DNA from: Macrotrachela quadricornifera
Taxonomy: Eukaryota > Rotifera > Eurotatoria > Philodinida > Philodinidae
DNA: 64,000 bases
NCBI GenBank assembly: GCA_022393335.1
Contig: JAJEKB010001187.1
Location: 1 to 64,000 of the forward strand
Reading direction: 5' to 3'
Part shown: positions 1 through 13,854 of the stretch, one piece after another
How the letters are laid out: every line of letters begins with the position of its first letter
How positions within the stretch are numbered: the stretch's first letter is position 1
The notes under the pieces: model-generated
Database searches by the model: none
What the model saw: only the letters and a program-made list of their open reading frames with translations
What the model was told of the DNA's origin: nothing
Made by a program: the position numbers and the translations under genes

Positions 1-153
1 TAACTTCTATACATCTTTGCAGTCAAGTGCAATCTATTGTTAAATTTTGACATGACGATATAAAAAAAAAGAGTGAATTAGTGTTTTAAACTGAATAATA
101 TTCATCAGTAAAATGGCAGGAATAAAAAAGAAAAGCTTGATTTCTTTTTTCAG

Positions 154-3100
154 ATGACATCAGGTTCGATTGAATATGAAGGAGCTGATTTGGGTGTGGG
201 TGATTTTGTTCTTTTACCGGAGATTACAATGGATGCATTTATTGAAAATCTTAAATTACGGTTTGATTTATTATTTTGTAGAAAACTTAAATAAAATATC
301 TTCATTTTAGATTTGAGAAAGGACGAATTTATACATATATTGGCGAAGTTTGTTAATTGAATTTTTATTATAGAATTTTTTTACTCATAAATTTAGGTAC
401 TCGTAAGTGTTAATCCTTATAGAGAATTGCCAATATATGGATCTGAATATATAAAAAGCTATAAAGGTTGTGAAATCTTCGAACGAGCCCCACATGTATT
501 TGCTCTTGCTGAAGCGGCATATCGAACATTAAAACAACGTTTAACAAATAGTTGTATTGTCATTTCTGGTAATTATTTTTTTTTTCTTTGAATACAATTT
601 ATTAATTTCAAATTTATTCCATAGGTGAATCCGGTTCAGGTAAAACTGAAGCATCAAAAATAATTCTTCGTTATATAGCAGCAGTAACTAATATATCAAA
701 TCAAGCTGAAATTCAAAGGTTTAAAATAATATTTATTTATTTTTAATTAATAATAATCTGTTCTTTTTTTTTTTATTAAGAATAAGTAATATTCTTATTC
801 AAACAAATGTTATACTTGAAGCATTTGGTAATAGTCGAACAAATCGTAATGATAATAGTAGTAGATTTGGTAAATATATGGATTTAAATTTTGATTATAA
901 ATTTGATCCAATTGGAGGAAAAATTCAACATTATTTACTTGAAAAATCACGTGTTGTTAAACAACAATTAGGTGAAAGAAATTTTCATGCATTTTATCAA
1001 TTATTATCAAATGAAAATACTTTACAAGATTATGGATTACGTCTTGAACGCGAAGATTATTATTATATTAATCAAGGAGGTTGTTGTATAATAGATCGAA
1101 TAGATGATAAACAAGATTATGAACAAGTTTTAGAAGCATTTAATATTGTTGGTTTTACACAAGATGAAATATCAACAATATGGAAAATAGTTGCTGCAAT
1201 TATTCATCTTGTAAATTTTTTATTTTTTTAATGATAATTTTTTCTTGAATTTTATATATTTAAAGGGAAATTTAACATTTACTGATGTTGATGGTGAACA
1301 TTGTGAAGTAACACGATTAAATGATGAAAATGATCAATTAGAATGGATATCAAAACTTTTAGAATGTGAACAATTAGATATAGCATCAGCATTAACTTCA
1401 CGTGTTGTTGCAGCACGTAATGAAGTTTTTCAAACTAGACAAAATATAACACGTGCTTATTATGGACGAGATGCTTTGAGTAAGGTATATAGTTTATTGG
1501 TTGAATATCTATATTTTTGAAGAAAATGAAATATTTCTTTTAATTAGGTTTCTTTCTTCTAATTAGGTAAGGATAAAAAGTAGATGTGTCGTTTGTCAAA
1601 TAACTTATTCTTAGTTGCATTTGCATGATAATAAATATTCACATTTATTTTATATGCTTTTTATTCAACTTGATTGAAAAAGTCGGATATTAAGTATTGT
1701 ATTCCTTCATCAGAATTTGATAGTCTAAGAACGTAAATGAAATTTATGTTTGGAGATAAACAAAAAAATTGGATATAAGGCATAATAATCTGCTTATTGA
1801 ACTTACATATACAATAATTATGCTTCATTCTTTATTTAACAACAATAATAAAAGTTTCTTCACTATTTATTGATAATATCTATTGTAGAATGAAAATGTC
1901 GTTTTTTGTCTATTCTATAAGACTCATTGATATTTTTCGAAAATTTGACAAAATATCCTCTGAATTTTTGAAATTTCTAATAAATCAAAATTTCGCAAGT
2001 TTTGGTCTCTTTCAAATATAAACAACCTTGCTATAAATGTTAATGAGTATAATTAGATGTATGGATGTAATAGAACCTGTATAGAATCGACATAAACCTA
2101 AAGTTTAAGTTGAAAAACAGACTCAACTTTACTGAACAATAAAATGAATGTATACAGTATATTAATATCCTAGTTGAACTAATATATAGGAAACAAATTG
2201 GTATATATCAGCATAATAAGTAAGAAATAAGATGGTATATACATAAAGAAGGCGTAGATGTATGAGTTCCATATTTCGCTACATCAAGGGCTGTACTACT
2301 AATTTCCTTCCATAAGAAATAATGCTAATCATAGCGGATAAAGTAAATCTTTCAAATTTTATACCAAGTCTATAAACCTGTCGTCCTAATCTTCGTTCGT
2401 TCAAACAGTCATTTTCATCGGATGGACATATTTAGCCAACCAAAAATAAGACTAAATGGATACAATTATAGTCATCGATATCAATCAAAATGTAGTAGAA
2501 CAATCTTAACTTCCCACATCCAATATTAAACGAAGACAATCCAGATAAACAATATTTTTGAAGCATTGTCGTATGAGACAATCACTCTAACTATATCCTA
2601 TCTTTTAAAATCATATTGAAGTCACAGAGGTATCTCAGAAAAAATAGAAAAACCGAAAAGAGTTTGTATCTCTAAGTCTTTGAAGCTGATTTGTGACCAT
2701 CTTACTAGATTTTCAAGTCATTTTGAGTTCTTTTTTCGATAAACATTTCAAAATCATTCCAGAGGTCTATAGACAACAATCGTTGGAGATAATTTTCAAA
2801 TCTCACCGAGCTCTCCTTCTAGGATTAATATGAGCTCAAATAATAGATCATAGTTACGATAGTTTTCTTATCAACACAAATAAACTTATAGTATTCATTC
2901 ACTCTCATGCTATATTGATTTTTTTCTTAAAATCAATTTTCTAATGCATGTTCTAATAATGAATATTTTTTAATTATTATTTATAATGATATGAAATTTC
3001 TAGGCTTTATATGAACGTCTGTTTGAATGGCTTATTACATATATAAATAAAACATTATCACGAAAAGATGATGAACAAGTGGATTATTCATATAGAAGAA

Positions 3101-6100
3101 TAAAAAGTTCACTGGTTATTGGTGTACTAGATATATATGGTTTTGAAATATTTGAAAATAATAGGTATAAATTATTTTTATTCTGTTTTTATTGTTGTAA
3201 TAAAATTTTTTTATTTTAATATAATTAGTTTTGAACAGTTATGTATAAATTATTGTAATGAAAAATTACAACAATTATTTATTGAACTTGTACTTAAACA
3301 AGAACAAGAAGAATACGAAAATGAAAATATAACGTGGGAACATGTTTGTTTTAAATTTAATTTCTTTAATATTAAAGTAATTTGAAAATTTTTAGGTTGA
3401 GTATTTTAATAATAAAATTATTTGTGATCTTATTGAACAACCACGTAATGGTATTTTAGCATATCTTGATGAAGCATGTCAAATAGTAGGAACAGTTACG
3501 GATGAAATGTTTCTTAGTACAATAAATAAAGCATTTAAAAATCATCAACATTATTCGAGTTGGGATGTAAGTATGATTATTAAATTAAATATAATTGGTT
3601 TAAATTTAATTTGAAAAGATTAATCCTGGTGATAAAATATGGAAAAATATTGATACTAATAAACTTTTTCTTATTCGTCATTATGCAGGTATTCATTTGT
3701 AATAATAATAACAATAATGATTTTTTTTTATCTCTTATTATAGGTGATGTTGTTTATTCTGTTGATGGATTTTTAGATAAAAATCGTGATACTTTATTCG
3801 ATGATTTTAAACGTTTATTATATCATAGTAAAAATCCAATATTAAGTTCAATGTGGCCTGAAGGTGAAAAAAGTATAACATCTGTAACACGACGACCATT
3901 AACAGCGGGAACTATATTTCGAAATTCTATGATTAGTCTTTCAAATCTTCTTTCATCTAAAGTAAAATACATACACATATATATATTTAATTAATGAATC
4001 TATATTTATATTTAGCAACCATTTTATGTTCGATGTATTAAACCCAATGATGAAAAATCACCTAATTTATTTGATCAAATACGTGTCGAACATCAAATTG
4101 CTTATTTAGGTTTACTTGAAAACGTTCGTGTTCGTCGAGCAGGTTAAATTCTGACTAAACTAAAATATTTATTTTTTTTATAAATTTCTTAATTTAAAGG
4201 TTTCTGTCATCGCGCACCATATGATCGATTTGTTCAACGGTAAAATCGAGAGAAAGAAAGGAAAATATCTATCGAAGGCGTTTTATAAGTGCTAGATGTT
4301 GATAAAAATTAGTTTATACGTAAAAAAAACAGTAATGCCCATTTAAATGGATCTATATAAACTTTGAGTTTATTTATTTGTTCTGTTCTAGTTCACCTAA
4401 ATCAACTGACTATGTGAATAATGATTCATGTAAGTCGCACGAAAAAAAGGAGATAGAATGAAGGATGTCGAGTGAAGTACATTGCTTAACAACTGAAAAT
4501 GATTCGTTATTGCTCTGCAAAATGAATAAAGTTTACTATTTTTAAGTTTGCAATTCATCTGAGAATAGTGTCTCAATATGAATACAACTTGTATTGACAC
4601 ATACTGGCACGTATTTGAATATATATAGCACCAAACTAACTCACATATTTCTAAAAAATCTAGAATTTCAGAATTTGAGGATCAGGGTGAAAACTCAGAC
4701 AAATACTTGGACATCAGAGATGCGCGGATATATTACGTTACATGAATTCTAGAATTCTAGATTTCTCAGATGTGTATATGTGTTTATAATAGTAGAGGAG
4801 TTTGATAATGTAGAAGTGCTTGACTATACAGAAGAAGTATAACTGTGTACGTGATATACTGTCATTGTTTTCTCTAATACATTATGTATCTGTATTCGTG
4901 CATCTCTAACTTGAATACTTGAAGTTGATATAAATACAGCTGGATCATCACTTGGTATATACATATAAACTAATTTGTATCAAAATTTAGAACTTAGGAA
5001 GCACTACTTATATATCTTTTAATATTGTATAGATATAAAATAATTGATTCTGTTCGATCGAAATTACATCCTCATGGTCCGTTCACTCAAGAAAGTGCAG
5101 CTTATATATGTAATGAGCTTAATATTAATAATGATGTTGTTTATGGTAATACAAAATTATTTATCAAACAACCGTAAATTCTAAAAGAAATATTTGTAAT
5201 ATATTGATTATTTTATATTTTAGAATCTCATTATTTCAATTAGAAAGAAAACGAACAGAAGGTTTACAATGTATTATTGTTATTCTTCAAAAAGTATAAA
5301 AAATAAAAGAATGAATAATTTTGATTTTAAATTTGTCATAATTTAGCATGTACGTTCATGGACTCAATATCGAGCATTTCATCAAGAAATTGCAGCTGTT
5401 AAAATACAAAATTTCTATCGAAATTATCGTGCTAAAAATTTTGTCAATCAACTTAATGAATTATTTAGGTATACAAAGAAAAATGTATTATCTTCATTTA
5501 TAGTCAGAATATCAATGAAACAAAAGATGAACATGAAAAACTTTCATTTCTAAATAGAGATTATGATTTTTCTAATACAAATTTTCGATTTCTGATATCG
5601 TATCTTCATAGTGAAATTAAAACTAAGATATAAATTAACTCTCAAATAACTTGAAAACTTTTATTTCTTTAGTGGTAATCTTGGTAAAAATCTAAGTTGG
5701 AAAGAACCTGAACCAAGTTTTATTCCTATGAATAATATACTAAAACAAATCTATCGGAAGTAATTCAATTAATTAATATTTTTTTTAATATATTTATTCT
5801 AATTTTAAATAAGATGGCGTCTTAATAAAATAAAAGAAAATTTACCAGCTGAAGAACAATTGACATTTAAATTAAAATTACTTGCTGGTAAATATCTTGA
5901 ACAACGACCATCATATTTTGATATAAGTATTTATCAACAATGGAAAGGAGATTATTTATCAATAGTAAGTTTGACATATTTTTGCATCTTTATTAATTTT
6001 AGTATTCTAGTCTGAAGAAAATTCACATTATAAAGAATATGAAAAATCTCTGAATGAATTACATGCCAAAGATAAATTTAACAAGATATTATTTTCTACG

Positions 6101-6640
6101 TTTGCTACTAAAGTATAATTTATTGACAATATTTAATATATATATATTTCTATCTATAATTTTCCATTCAGTTAAATAGTCATTTTAAAATGGATGAACG
6201 TGCTATTGTTCTTACGGACAAATACATTTATAAATTTGATCATAAAAAACATTTTAATTTAAGAAAAACTGGTATTTCATTAAATGATGTTATTGGTTTA
6301 AGTGTTACATCAGGAAAAGAACAATTAGTTGTCGTTCATTTAATATCAAATCATGATTTAGTTTTTTATATGGAAACAAAAAATGATCGAGTTGGAGAAT
6401 TTGTTGCTTATATGCTCAAACTTAAACGACGAAAATCGTATTTGAATCTAAATTTATTATTTTTATTTATTTATTTAATTTATTTTTAGATCAAATTTTT
6501 CTATTAATGTACAGCGTTATCTTGCGGCATATATTCTTAAACATAAATATATCATTAATGTCATTTGGAATCGTGTGAACAAAGTTGAATTTCGTAAAGA
6601 TTCCAATAGTAATATTTCATTAATCTTACCCGATAAATAA
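154..6640 (+). CDS. MYO1D: Unconventional class I myosin, MYO1D/G-like
   Basis: Single-headed actin motor that links membranes to the actin cytoskeleton. I model 21 exons: 154-260, 311-347, 397-568, 625-718, 781-1210, 1266-1484, 3004-3164, 3229-3343, 3396-3566, 3619-3688, 3744-3961, 4016-4142, 4200-4239, 5033-5173, 5224-5293, 5347-5468, 5673-5759, 5814-5964, 6011-6112, 6172-6437, 6490-6640. All junctions keep frame and give 1016 aa, close to vertebrate MYO1D. Visible motifs are the P-loop GESGSGKT (about residue 106), switch [10 protein letters not shown] (160-168), switch II DIYGFE (396-401), one IQ-like neck motif (about 738-760) and a basic TH1-type tail. The N-terminal motor sequence (RFEKGR..TYIGE, VSVNPY) points to the MYO1D/G group. 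The chosen ATG directly follows a pyrimidine-rich acceptor (ttttttcag), so the 5' end may be trans-spliced or have an upstream non-coding exon. Assignment to class I is firm; D versus G is inferred. Confidence 0.9.
1485..3003 (+). other. Long (1.5 kb) intron in the myosin gene
   Basis: The intron starts with gtatat and ends with ttctag. Most other introns of this gene are about 50 bp; only the one at 4240-5032 is comparably long (793 bp). I see no open reading frame, terminal repeat or recognisable mobile element in either. Regulatory content or an eroded insertion is possible but not supported. Confidence 0.6.
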
Positions 6641-7888
6641 GTATAAGTTTATTTTTGATTTAACTATTAATTAAGAAGATTTTTACATATCAGATATGTT
6701 TGTGATAGCTTGTATTTTTACGTAATTTTTATTTTGTAATTGTGATAATAAAAATCAATAAAATTATATCAATAATTAAGCATACAACAATCGTTTACGA
6801 TCTATTAATGGCAAAATAAAATACAGATTTTATTGGTGTAGCATATTATTTAAAATAAGAAAAATAATTGGAAGAAATACAATGAAAAAATAAATAGTAA
6901 ATAAAAATTGTATTATTATACTAGTAGAGTAAATTTAGTCTTTGCTGATCTATCTTTTTTTCTTTTATTGATATTACACAGGTAATATTCTTTTCTCACT
7001 CATTATTACTCCTAGAATCATCCTTTGCATAATTCTTTTCCCGTATATGTAGCTTTACATTTGTTACAATCAAGAAGTAATTATTAATGTCATTTATTAT
7101 ATTACATCTCACATGATATGATAATTCTGTATCACAAGTTGTAACAGAATTATAGAATATATTTCAAAATAAGAGAAAAAATATTGATTTTATAAAATAA
7201 AATTTAATATTGACATTATTTGTAAAATTATCGATTGATCGTCGGAAGTGATACGATTTCCGTGAGATTGATATGATATCAAATTCTATTGCACACCTTG
7301 ATAGAATTTGTTTGCCTCGATACTACAGGATTCGTATATTTGTACCAAAGTCAAAATCAAATAGAATCAAGCCAATCTTTTCTCTCTCATGATACCCAAC
7401 AGAATTTAATAATGCATAAAACACTGCAGAAAGCATCTTTTGCTCTAAAAATCCACGTTAAATTTTATTCTGAAATTTAAACCTTGTAATAACCTTTATC
7501 AATAAATTTGGAACGTTAATAATTGATTATATAAGTCATTTACTAATATTCCATTCATATTGGTAATTTTGCTTAAATTTAACTAACCATTGGTTTCATC
7601 TACTTTAATGATCATTTAAATTTTACTCATAATAACGCAGTGGGACACTATTGGTGTTTATTTTATAAAGCGCTATTCATAAGAAACGAAAGAAATAACT
7701 GCTGCAAATAATCCATGGCATCAAAAGCGCGAAAAAATCGATGATTAAAAGCAATTATTCCAGTAACCAAAACGGACCATCCTATTCCTGATAGCTGACT
7801 CTTAGGTTACCGCCATGTCTCGACATGCATGTAGAAAACAATCCTTTACCATCATGCATGATGCAGATTTTTTTCACTGGATGGCGTC

Positions 7889-8151
7889 AATGAATCACAA
7901 AATAATTCAAAATACAGATAGTCTTTGATATCATTTATGATACAGCCTGCAAGATCTTGGAGGATCTGCAGGGTCTACACGGATTTGTAATGAGATGAAG
8001 GCGGAAACGCACACAAAGTATGGCTCTCGAACGAGGATGGGAGGACAGCAAAGATGAGCATTTCTAGTGCAAAAACCCTATTAGACCCTGCATACTGTAT
8101 CATAAATGATATCAAAGACTATCGTTAATTTGAATTATTTTGTAATTCATT
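7889..8151. mobile_element. Foldback / MITE-like element with 63 bp inverted arms
   Basis: Positions 7889-7951 and 8089-8151 are inverted copies, about 57 of 63 positions identical by eye; the core is gatagtctttgatatcattt followed by atgatacag. The 137 bp between the arms is much more GC-rich than its surroundings and has no coding potential. I find no convincing target-site duplication. A miniature inverted-repeat element is the simplest reading; a structured RNA is an alternative. Confidence 0.6.
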
Positions 8152-8244
8152 TACAGCATAGTTTCGTTTTCTCAATTAAATATACCTAGAATTCACATTA
8201 TTATCGACACTAGCATAAAAAAAAAGGTATTTTTATTTACAATA

Positions 8245-8370
8245 AGTTACCATTCGCACTGATATTCGACCAATCTAAAAAGAAGAAAGGAATCATTATT
8301 TTATTGATAATACTTTACCCATTCACATTAATACTCGAGCAATCAAAGAAGAAAATAATTATTCTATACA
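8245..8370. repeat. Imperfect ~65 bp direct duplication
   Basis: The segment beginning ttaccattcgcactgatatt (from about 8246) recurs in diverged form from about 8317 (ttacccattcacattaatac). Both copies continue with a cga(c/g)caatc...gaagaaa block. A partial inverted match (aatgcgaatattgga) lies near 8488. The copies are old and may belong to the same eroded element as the adjacent foldback. Confidence 0.35.
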
Positions 8371-11300
8371 ATTTACTTCTCATATTAATATAGAAAGTAA
8401 CCTAAATAATAGAGTAACTATTCCTTTCTATAAAATGATACTTCCTACTATTGTTTGTTAGAAAGTCGTCGATTGATTACGATAAATGCGAATATTGGAG
8501 TAATCGCTAGTAATTGATAACTTTTTAAATACTAAGGACGATAGTTGGTTAGCAATGGATGTTCTCATATCGCTACCTAGAAAAATCAAATCATCATAAG
8601 TCATTTTGATCATTCTCTACGGTAACAATATGTTAATATGCATTTTTCCTTGTATCTTGCAATAATGGTCTCTGCAAAAATTCTTTAGTCACTTGCTGGA
8701 CATAACAAATATGATAATAAGAGAAACAAGAATATCTTTTCAAATTAGATCATTTTTGATAGCAAGATTAATTATGAAACTTCATTGTTAACTCTGTTTT
8801 AACAAATTCTTTATGATTTTATTTCTAATTCCCCTATGATAGTCATTATAATTGGACTGGAACTACAACTATTTGTCATTGAAAAGTCAGGTATTTTTAA
8901 TGCTAAAAATAAACTTTTTAAATTTAATTTTTATAGAAGAATAGCTTTGCTTGTTGGTATTGGTGTCATTCTTGTCGTTACTTCTTCTAAATAAGAATAT
9001 ATTAAAAAAGAATATACATTACTCATTCTTCAAAGAATTGATCATAACAAATGATAATAAAATATAGATTTTGATCTATAGATGATTTTCGAATTAATAA
9101 CTTATCAAATACTGTTGTTACTGGTGGGTTTTCAACGAGATTCATACTTGTTATCACAGTATCTTACGAAATCACTAAACTTTTTAAATAAATTTCTTAA
9201 TTTATTATGATTAAATTAAACAGATAATAATATTTGTTACAATTGATGATTTTGTTGTCGTTGTCTCATTTGTATAGAATATTATCAAACATTACATGTT
9301 TTCTATTTCTGACTATTAACTTATCACATAAATTACTAGCGTATTGTTGATGATTGTGAATAGTATTTGTTGTATGAATATTGATATTGCTTATTGTTTC
9401 AACTAAAAAGAAACATGATAAATAATAAAATAAATTTTTATAATATTTACTAATTTCATCATTCGATATAGTTAATTTTGAATTATCAATACTTGTTATC
9501 TGATTAACAGGGTTTACTAAATTGTTAAAAAATAAAAATTTTTTAATTGTATTAATTTGTATGATTAAGTATATTTGTTGGATCTTGTGTTGTTATTATC
9601 ATTGATTTAGCTAAAAATACACTGACTAATAGTATAATCAATGATAACTGTTAAGATATTCAATTACTACTGTAGTAATCTTATTTTATCTGTATAACAT
9701 TTACATATGTGTAAATAGTATTCGTTAATTTATACCTAACAAAAGTTTTTTCATTTATATAGTTATTAATATATAAAGTCGAGAGTACTGACTCAGCAAT
9801 TTAAGTAGTTTTCAATCCTTGTTTTGTAATATCTAAGAAGATACTTATTCTTGTTGCTATTTCAACTAAGTGAAATGACAATCAATTGAAAAATATTTTG
9901 TTTTTTAACAATTGCTCGTCTTTTCTATTAATTGATATTTTTTGTTCGATATTTTTCGTAGTGAATATTTTAAAACTAGAATTTTCAGAATCTATTAAAA
10001 AAATATTTTTCAATCGAAAATGAGGATCATACATATAATCACTATTGTAATATCAGCTAAAAAAAAGAAATAAATCGTTTAAGTTTATACATTTGTGTAA
10101 GAGCTATTACTTGTAAATTTAGATTTAAACTCAAATCATTTGTTGATTGATCATTTTCATCATCTAAAAGATTGCTGCATTTAACATATTAATAGATGAA
10201 TTTTCACTCATTTGAATTCGAGGTACAAAAATAATTACAAATGTACAAGTAAATACTAATACACCACTCTTGAGCAAAATAATTGTACAATGAAATCTAT
10301 AGAGAAAATGATTTTACCTTTAATATTCATAAAAGTTCTTTAGATAAACTTATCCATTCAACATTACCTTGAAATAATTTAGAATAACTATATCAATAAA
10401 AATTTCCTATTCATAGTTGTTATTTAAAAGACTGTGGATATAATGTACTAAGTAATCATCTTGTTTAGGGACTTTTTAGCAGAGGTATGCACAGAGCAAT
10501 TTCTCGCACTCTGCCCTGCTCCACTCTGCTGATAAAAAAAAAGGAATAAGAAAAAAAGAGCATACCCTCTCATGTTCTTTTGGGACAGGTGGGAGGAAAA
10601 ACAGAATACCTTGCAGAGTTCATACGTTGCCTTAATTATATTTTACACTCGATTTCAAAGGCAACGAGATTTTTACGTTTTATGAAAGAACATTGTTCGG
10701 CTTAAAGATATTTTACAATAATGATAACTAACAAGATACCAAGAGTGTATGACAAATTTTGCGATATTTTTTTATTTTGCATATTCCTCTGTCTGGAAGC
10801 GTGATAAAATGTTGATTATTTGTACAAGATACACCGGCAAATTCTTTACAAACTTGTGTTAGATTTAATTTACAATAATAGGACTAAATATTTTTACTAT
10901 TTACAAAGTGTAATCATGTGAACTGCGTTTATCTACTACACAACTCTTAATAATTCATTCTTTTCGCATAAGTGAATATTTTGTTATCAAAGCATAATTT
11001 ATTACTATATAGCTCTTTAAATTCTCTATTGACTAAGTATATATCCGACAGTTTTTTTAATTCTAATTTGTTTGATTGGTACTCTGTCATATTTTGAGAA
11101 TAACACAATTTTCATGTCTGGATTCTTTGTTTCATAGAAAGTATTCTAGATATGTAACTTATATCTAAATTGATCCCATATTTCCAGCATTCTGTATAAA
11201 ATTGATTTCTCTTTCTTTATACAACCCAAATAACACGCGAAAAAACAATTCGGGTTGAAGAATCTGAATAGTATCAAGAGAGTCTTTTTTCTTGTGGTAC

Positions 11301-11995
11301 CATAAACAGGCATTAGTTTTTAAAGTATATAGATTGTGCTCAAATACTTGTAAATAATTTGGAAAGAGTATTTGATGTACGTTCAAAACTCGACAAGCTC
11401 GTTGAAAAAAAAAACACATGTTGCAAAACTTTTCGTACATCTGGTATGGGTATCACCAAAAGGCAAAAGAGTAAGGGTATTGAGGATGACAATGTTGCTT
11501 TCAAAAATCACATTCAATCTCAAAAACGACTCAAAAACTTTATTTCCTTTGAGAAACAAATATCAAAATTTGATGTTTGAATTTGCAGGGTTGCTCTGCT
11601 CTATGCAGACTATAGAAAATCTTTTTTTTTCTCCAAAAGGCTATTTTTTGTATAGTGCAATGCTTTTTATCATGAAAACAAATGATCAAAGGTTTATTTT
11701 TCCACATAAATATTTCCTTTAACTAACTTTATTCTTTTCAATCATATCAAATAACTGATTACAATTCATATACAGCGGCATTACTTACTAAATTACATCA
11801 GAGAATATTTTGTCTATATTCAATATGATCAATAAGCACGTGTAGTTTGCTAAAAGGATAAATACATTAACAAACAATTAGTTGTCATCAAAACTTTCAA
11901 CATTTATCCAAGAACATGAGCAAATCAAATAATTAACGCATCATATGTATATATATGTGTAGAGAGAGAGAAAGTTCTAGTTTTATTTATTGAAC

Positions 11996-12027
<32 letters not shown>

Positions 12028-12080
12028 CAATAATAAATGATACATTTGAATATAATGAATGAATATAAATTTTCTACTGT

Positions 12081-13464
12081 TCAAATCGAATGCATCCAAT
12101 GATCATTTTTAAAAAAATCAGGTATTTCATCATCTAAACGTTGCATTATTTTATAAATACTTTTTTTCCATGATGATTCACGATCTTTTTCTTGTTGTAT
12201 AGCAATAAAAAATTCTCTTAATGCCGCTTGAACTGCTTTATTAAAACTTATTGGAACCTATAACAAATAAAAAAATAACAACATTGAATGATTAATTTTA
12301 AAAAAAAAAGCAAATCTATTTTACATTAATTTGATTTGAACGATTATAATGAAGATTAAGAATTCGATAAAGATCAGAATTCGATGTTACTATTAAATCT
12401 TCAACATTTCGAACACCTTCACTTAAATATTGTCGAGCAGATTTTTCGATTTGTTGATAAAAAAATTCTCTAAAATAAGAAATCAGTTATTTCAAGAAAA
12501 AAGAAATAATGAAAAATTTCGTACCGAAAATTTGAAAACCATTTAACTAATTGTGCTGTTATTAATTTATTAAAATGTACATCAGGAAAAAAAGCTTTTA
12601 ATGCTGATGAACTTGGATAACGTGTATAAAAAAACATTAATTTAGCTTTACGCAAATGAAGTGATGTTAATATTGCCACGTACATAAATAAAAAACAAAA
12701 ATAAATGTAGATATTTAAAAATAATAAGAGTAATTTATATTGTAGGTAAAAAAAGAAAAGATACTTATCTGAAATCCATGATGATGAGATTTGATTGTAT
12801 TTTCATCAGATGAATGATGTGATGAACTATTTTCATCATCAGTTAAATCATCAGAAGGAATTTTTGATGCAATTCGAGGTGATAAACGTGTATCAGTTAC
12901 CTAATTAAATAATAAAATAAAATTTATAATAAAAACTATTTAATTTACTTTAGTACGTCGTTTTTTTGGTGTTGGAAAATGATATGGAAATGTTGAATGT
13001 TCATTTAAATTAGTTGCTATTGATGATGATGGAAAATGATTTACAAATGAATTATTAAAAAGTATTTGTGAAAAATATGGATGATGATGATGATGAACAG
13101 TTTGAGAAAACATTCCTGGAAGTAATGATGATGGTGGAGGTGGTAATGTTGGTAATGGAATTTGTTTAGATTCTGTATTAGATGAAAGATATTCTTTTTG
13201 AAAATTTTCAAGAAATTTTTCCATTGCTATTGATGATGTTATATGATTTGTTCGAGTTAAATCTTGTAGATAAGGAAGATATGATAAATTATTTGTTGAA
13301 AATGGTAACATTGTTATAAGTGGATTTGGAAGAGAATTCTAGAAAATAATTTTAACAAAAAAAAAGAAAGATAGAATCAAATTTATAAATATAATAAATA
13401 CTTGTTTTTCAATTGGTTGATTAATTTCTCCTATTTCTTCTTCTTCTTCGTCTTCTTCATCTTC

Positions 13465-13496
<32 letters not shown>

Positions 13497-13854
13497 GTTC
13501 ATTTTGTTTTTTATCAATTTTAATAAATTGTTGTGGTTTCGATTGTTTTCTTGGACGTTTGCTGCTTGAATGACTTTCATTTGATGGATATGAACGTTTT
13601 CGTTCATGTTGAGTTGAATTAGTTGTTGATGATGATGATGATGATGATGAAGTAATACTTCCATGTGGTGATGATGTCATTGGTTCAATTGAACGTTTTT
13701 CAATAATATCTTGTAAGATTTTTGTATGTGTAAATGCCATATCATTAAGATGATTTAAATGTTGATGAAAACGTGAAAGTAGATAAGGTGAAAAAATTGT
13801 ATTATTATTATTATTATTTGTCGATGGATTCATTGTTTCAAATAAGCTAGACAA
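12081..13854 (-). CDS. PROX1: Prospero/PROX homeodomain transcription factor
   Basis: DNA-binding regulator of the Prospero family, which controls neural and other cell fates in animals. Exons on the minus strand: 13854-13402, 13338-12949, 12900-12769, 12679-12525, 12469-12325, 12257-12081. The sum is 1452 nt, 483 aa, in frame throughout. The C-terminal ~150 residues carry the atypical homeodomain and the fused prospero domain: [35 protein letters not shown] and [14 protein letters not shown]. The N-terminal half is low complexity: Asn, Ser and His runs, an acidic block, and basic patches (KRPRK, KKRRTK) that look like nuclear localisation signals. It is shorter than vertebrate PROX1 (737 aa) and fly Prospero. 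The intron 12680-12768 has AT-AC ends (separate entry). The upstream 4 kb holds no gene. Confidence 0.92.
12680..12768 (-). other. Candidate AT-AC intron in the prospero gene
   Basis: On the minus strand the exon ends ...ggatttcag at 12769 and the homeodomain exon starts gtggcaat at 12679. Joining them keeps frame across H-G-F-Q/V-A-I-L. The 89 nt between them begins ATAAGTATCT and ends TTATGTAC. Apart from the AG inside the donor word ATAAGT there is no AG dinucleotide in the interval, so no GT-AG intron can serve this exon. Retention of the intron would hit a stop before the homeodomain. The 5' site matches the U2-type AT-AC pattern (ATAAGT), not the U12 ATATCCTT, and I see no U12 branch-point motif. 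Confidence 0.7.

Larger units (their letters stand above)
6641..12080. other. Gene-poor AT-rich stretch between myosin and prospero genes
   Basis: Holds possible polyadenylation signals just after the myosin stop (AATAAA-like words around 6747-6760), the foldback element at 7889-8151 and a short imperfect duplication at about 8245-8370. Near 10486-10625 is a GC-richer patch with repeated gcagag/ctctgc words. The remaining ORFs are short and without recognisable domains, so I call no gene here. Confidence 0.5.

Noticed and set aside
8836..8994. Possible two-exon hydrophobic C-terminal coding segment (…GLELQLF…, then ALLVGIGVILVV with a stop)
   Set aside because: A plausible gt...ag intron exists, but the reading frames on its two sides do not join; at most a very old gene remnant.
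11165..11722. Three overlapping ORFs on both strands (91, 73 and 116 codons)
   Set aside because: They overlap each other, have no domain or splice context, and look like chance frames in AT-rich DNA.
13431..13664. His-rich minus-strand ORF
   Set aside because: It is the alternative frame of the Ser/GAT-repeat region inside prospero exon 1.
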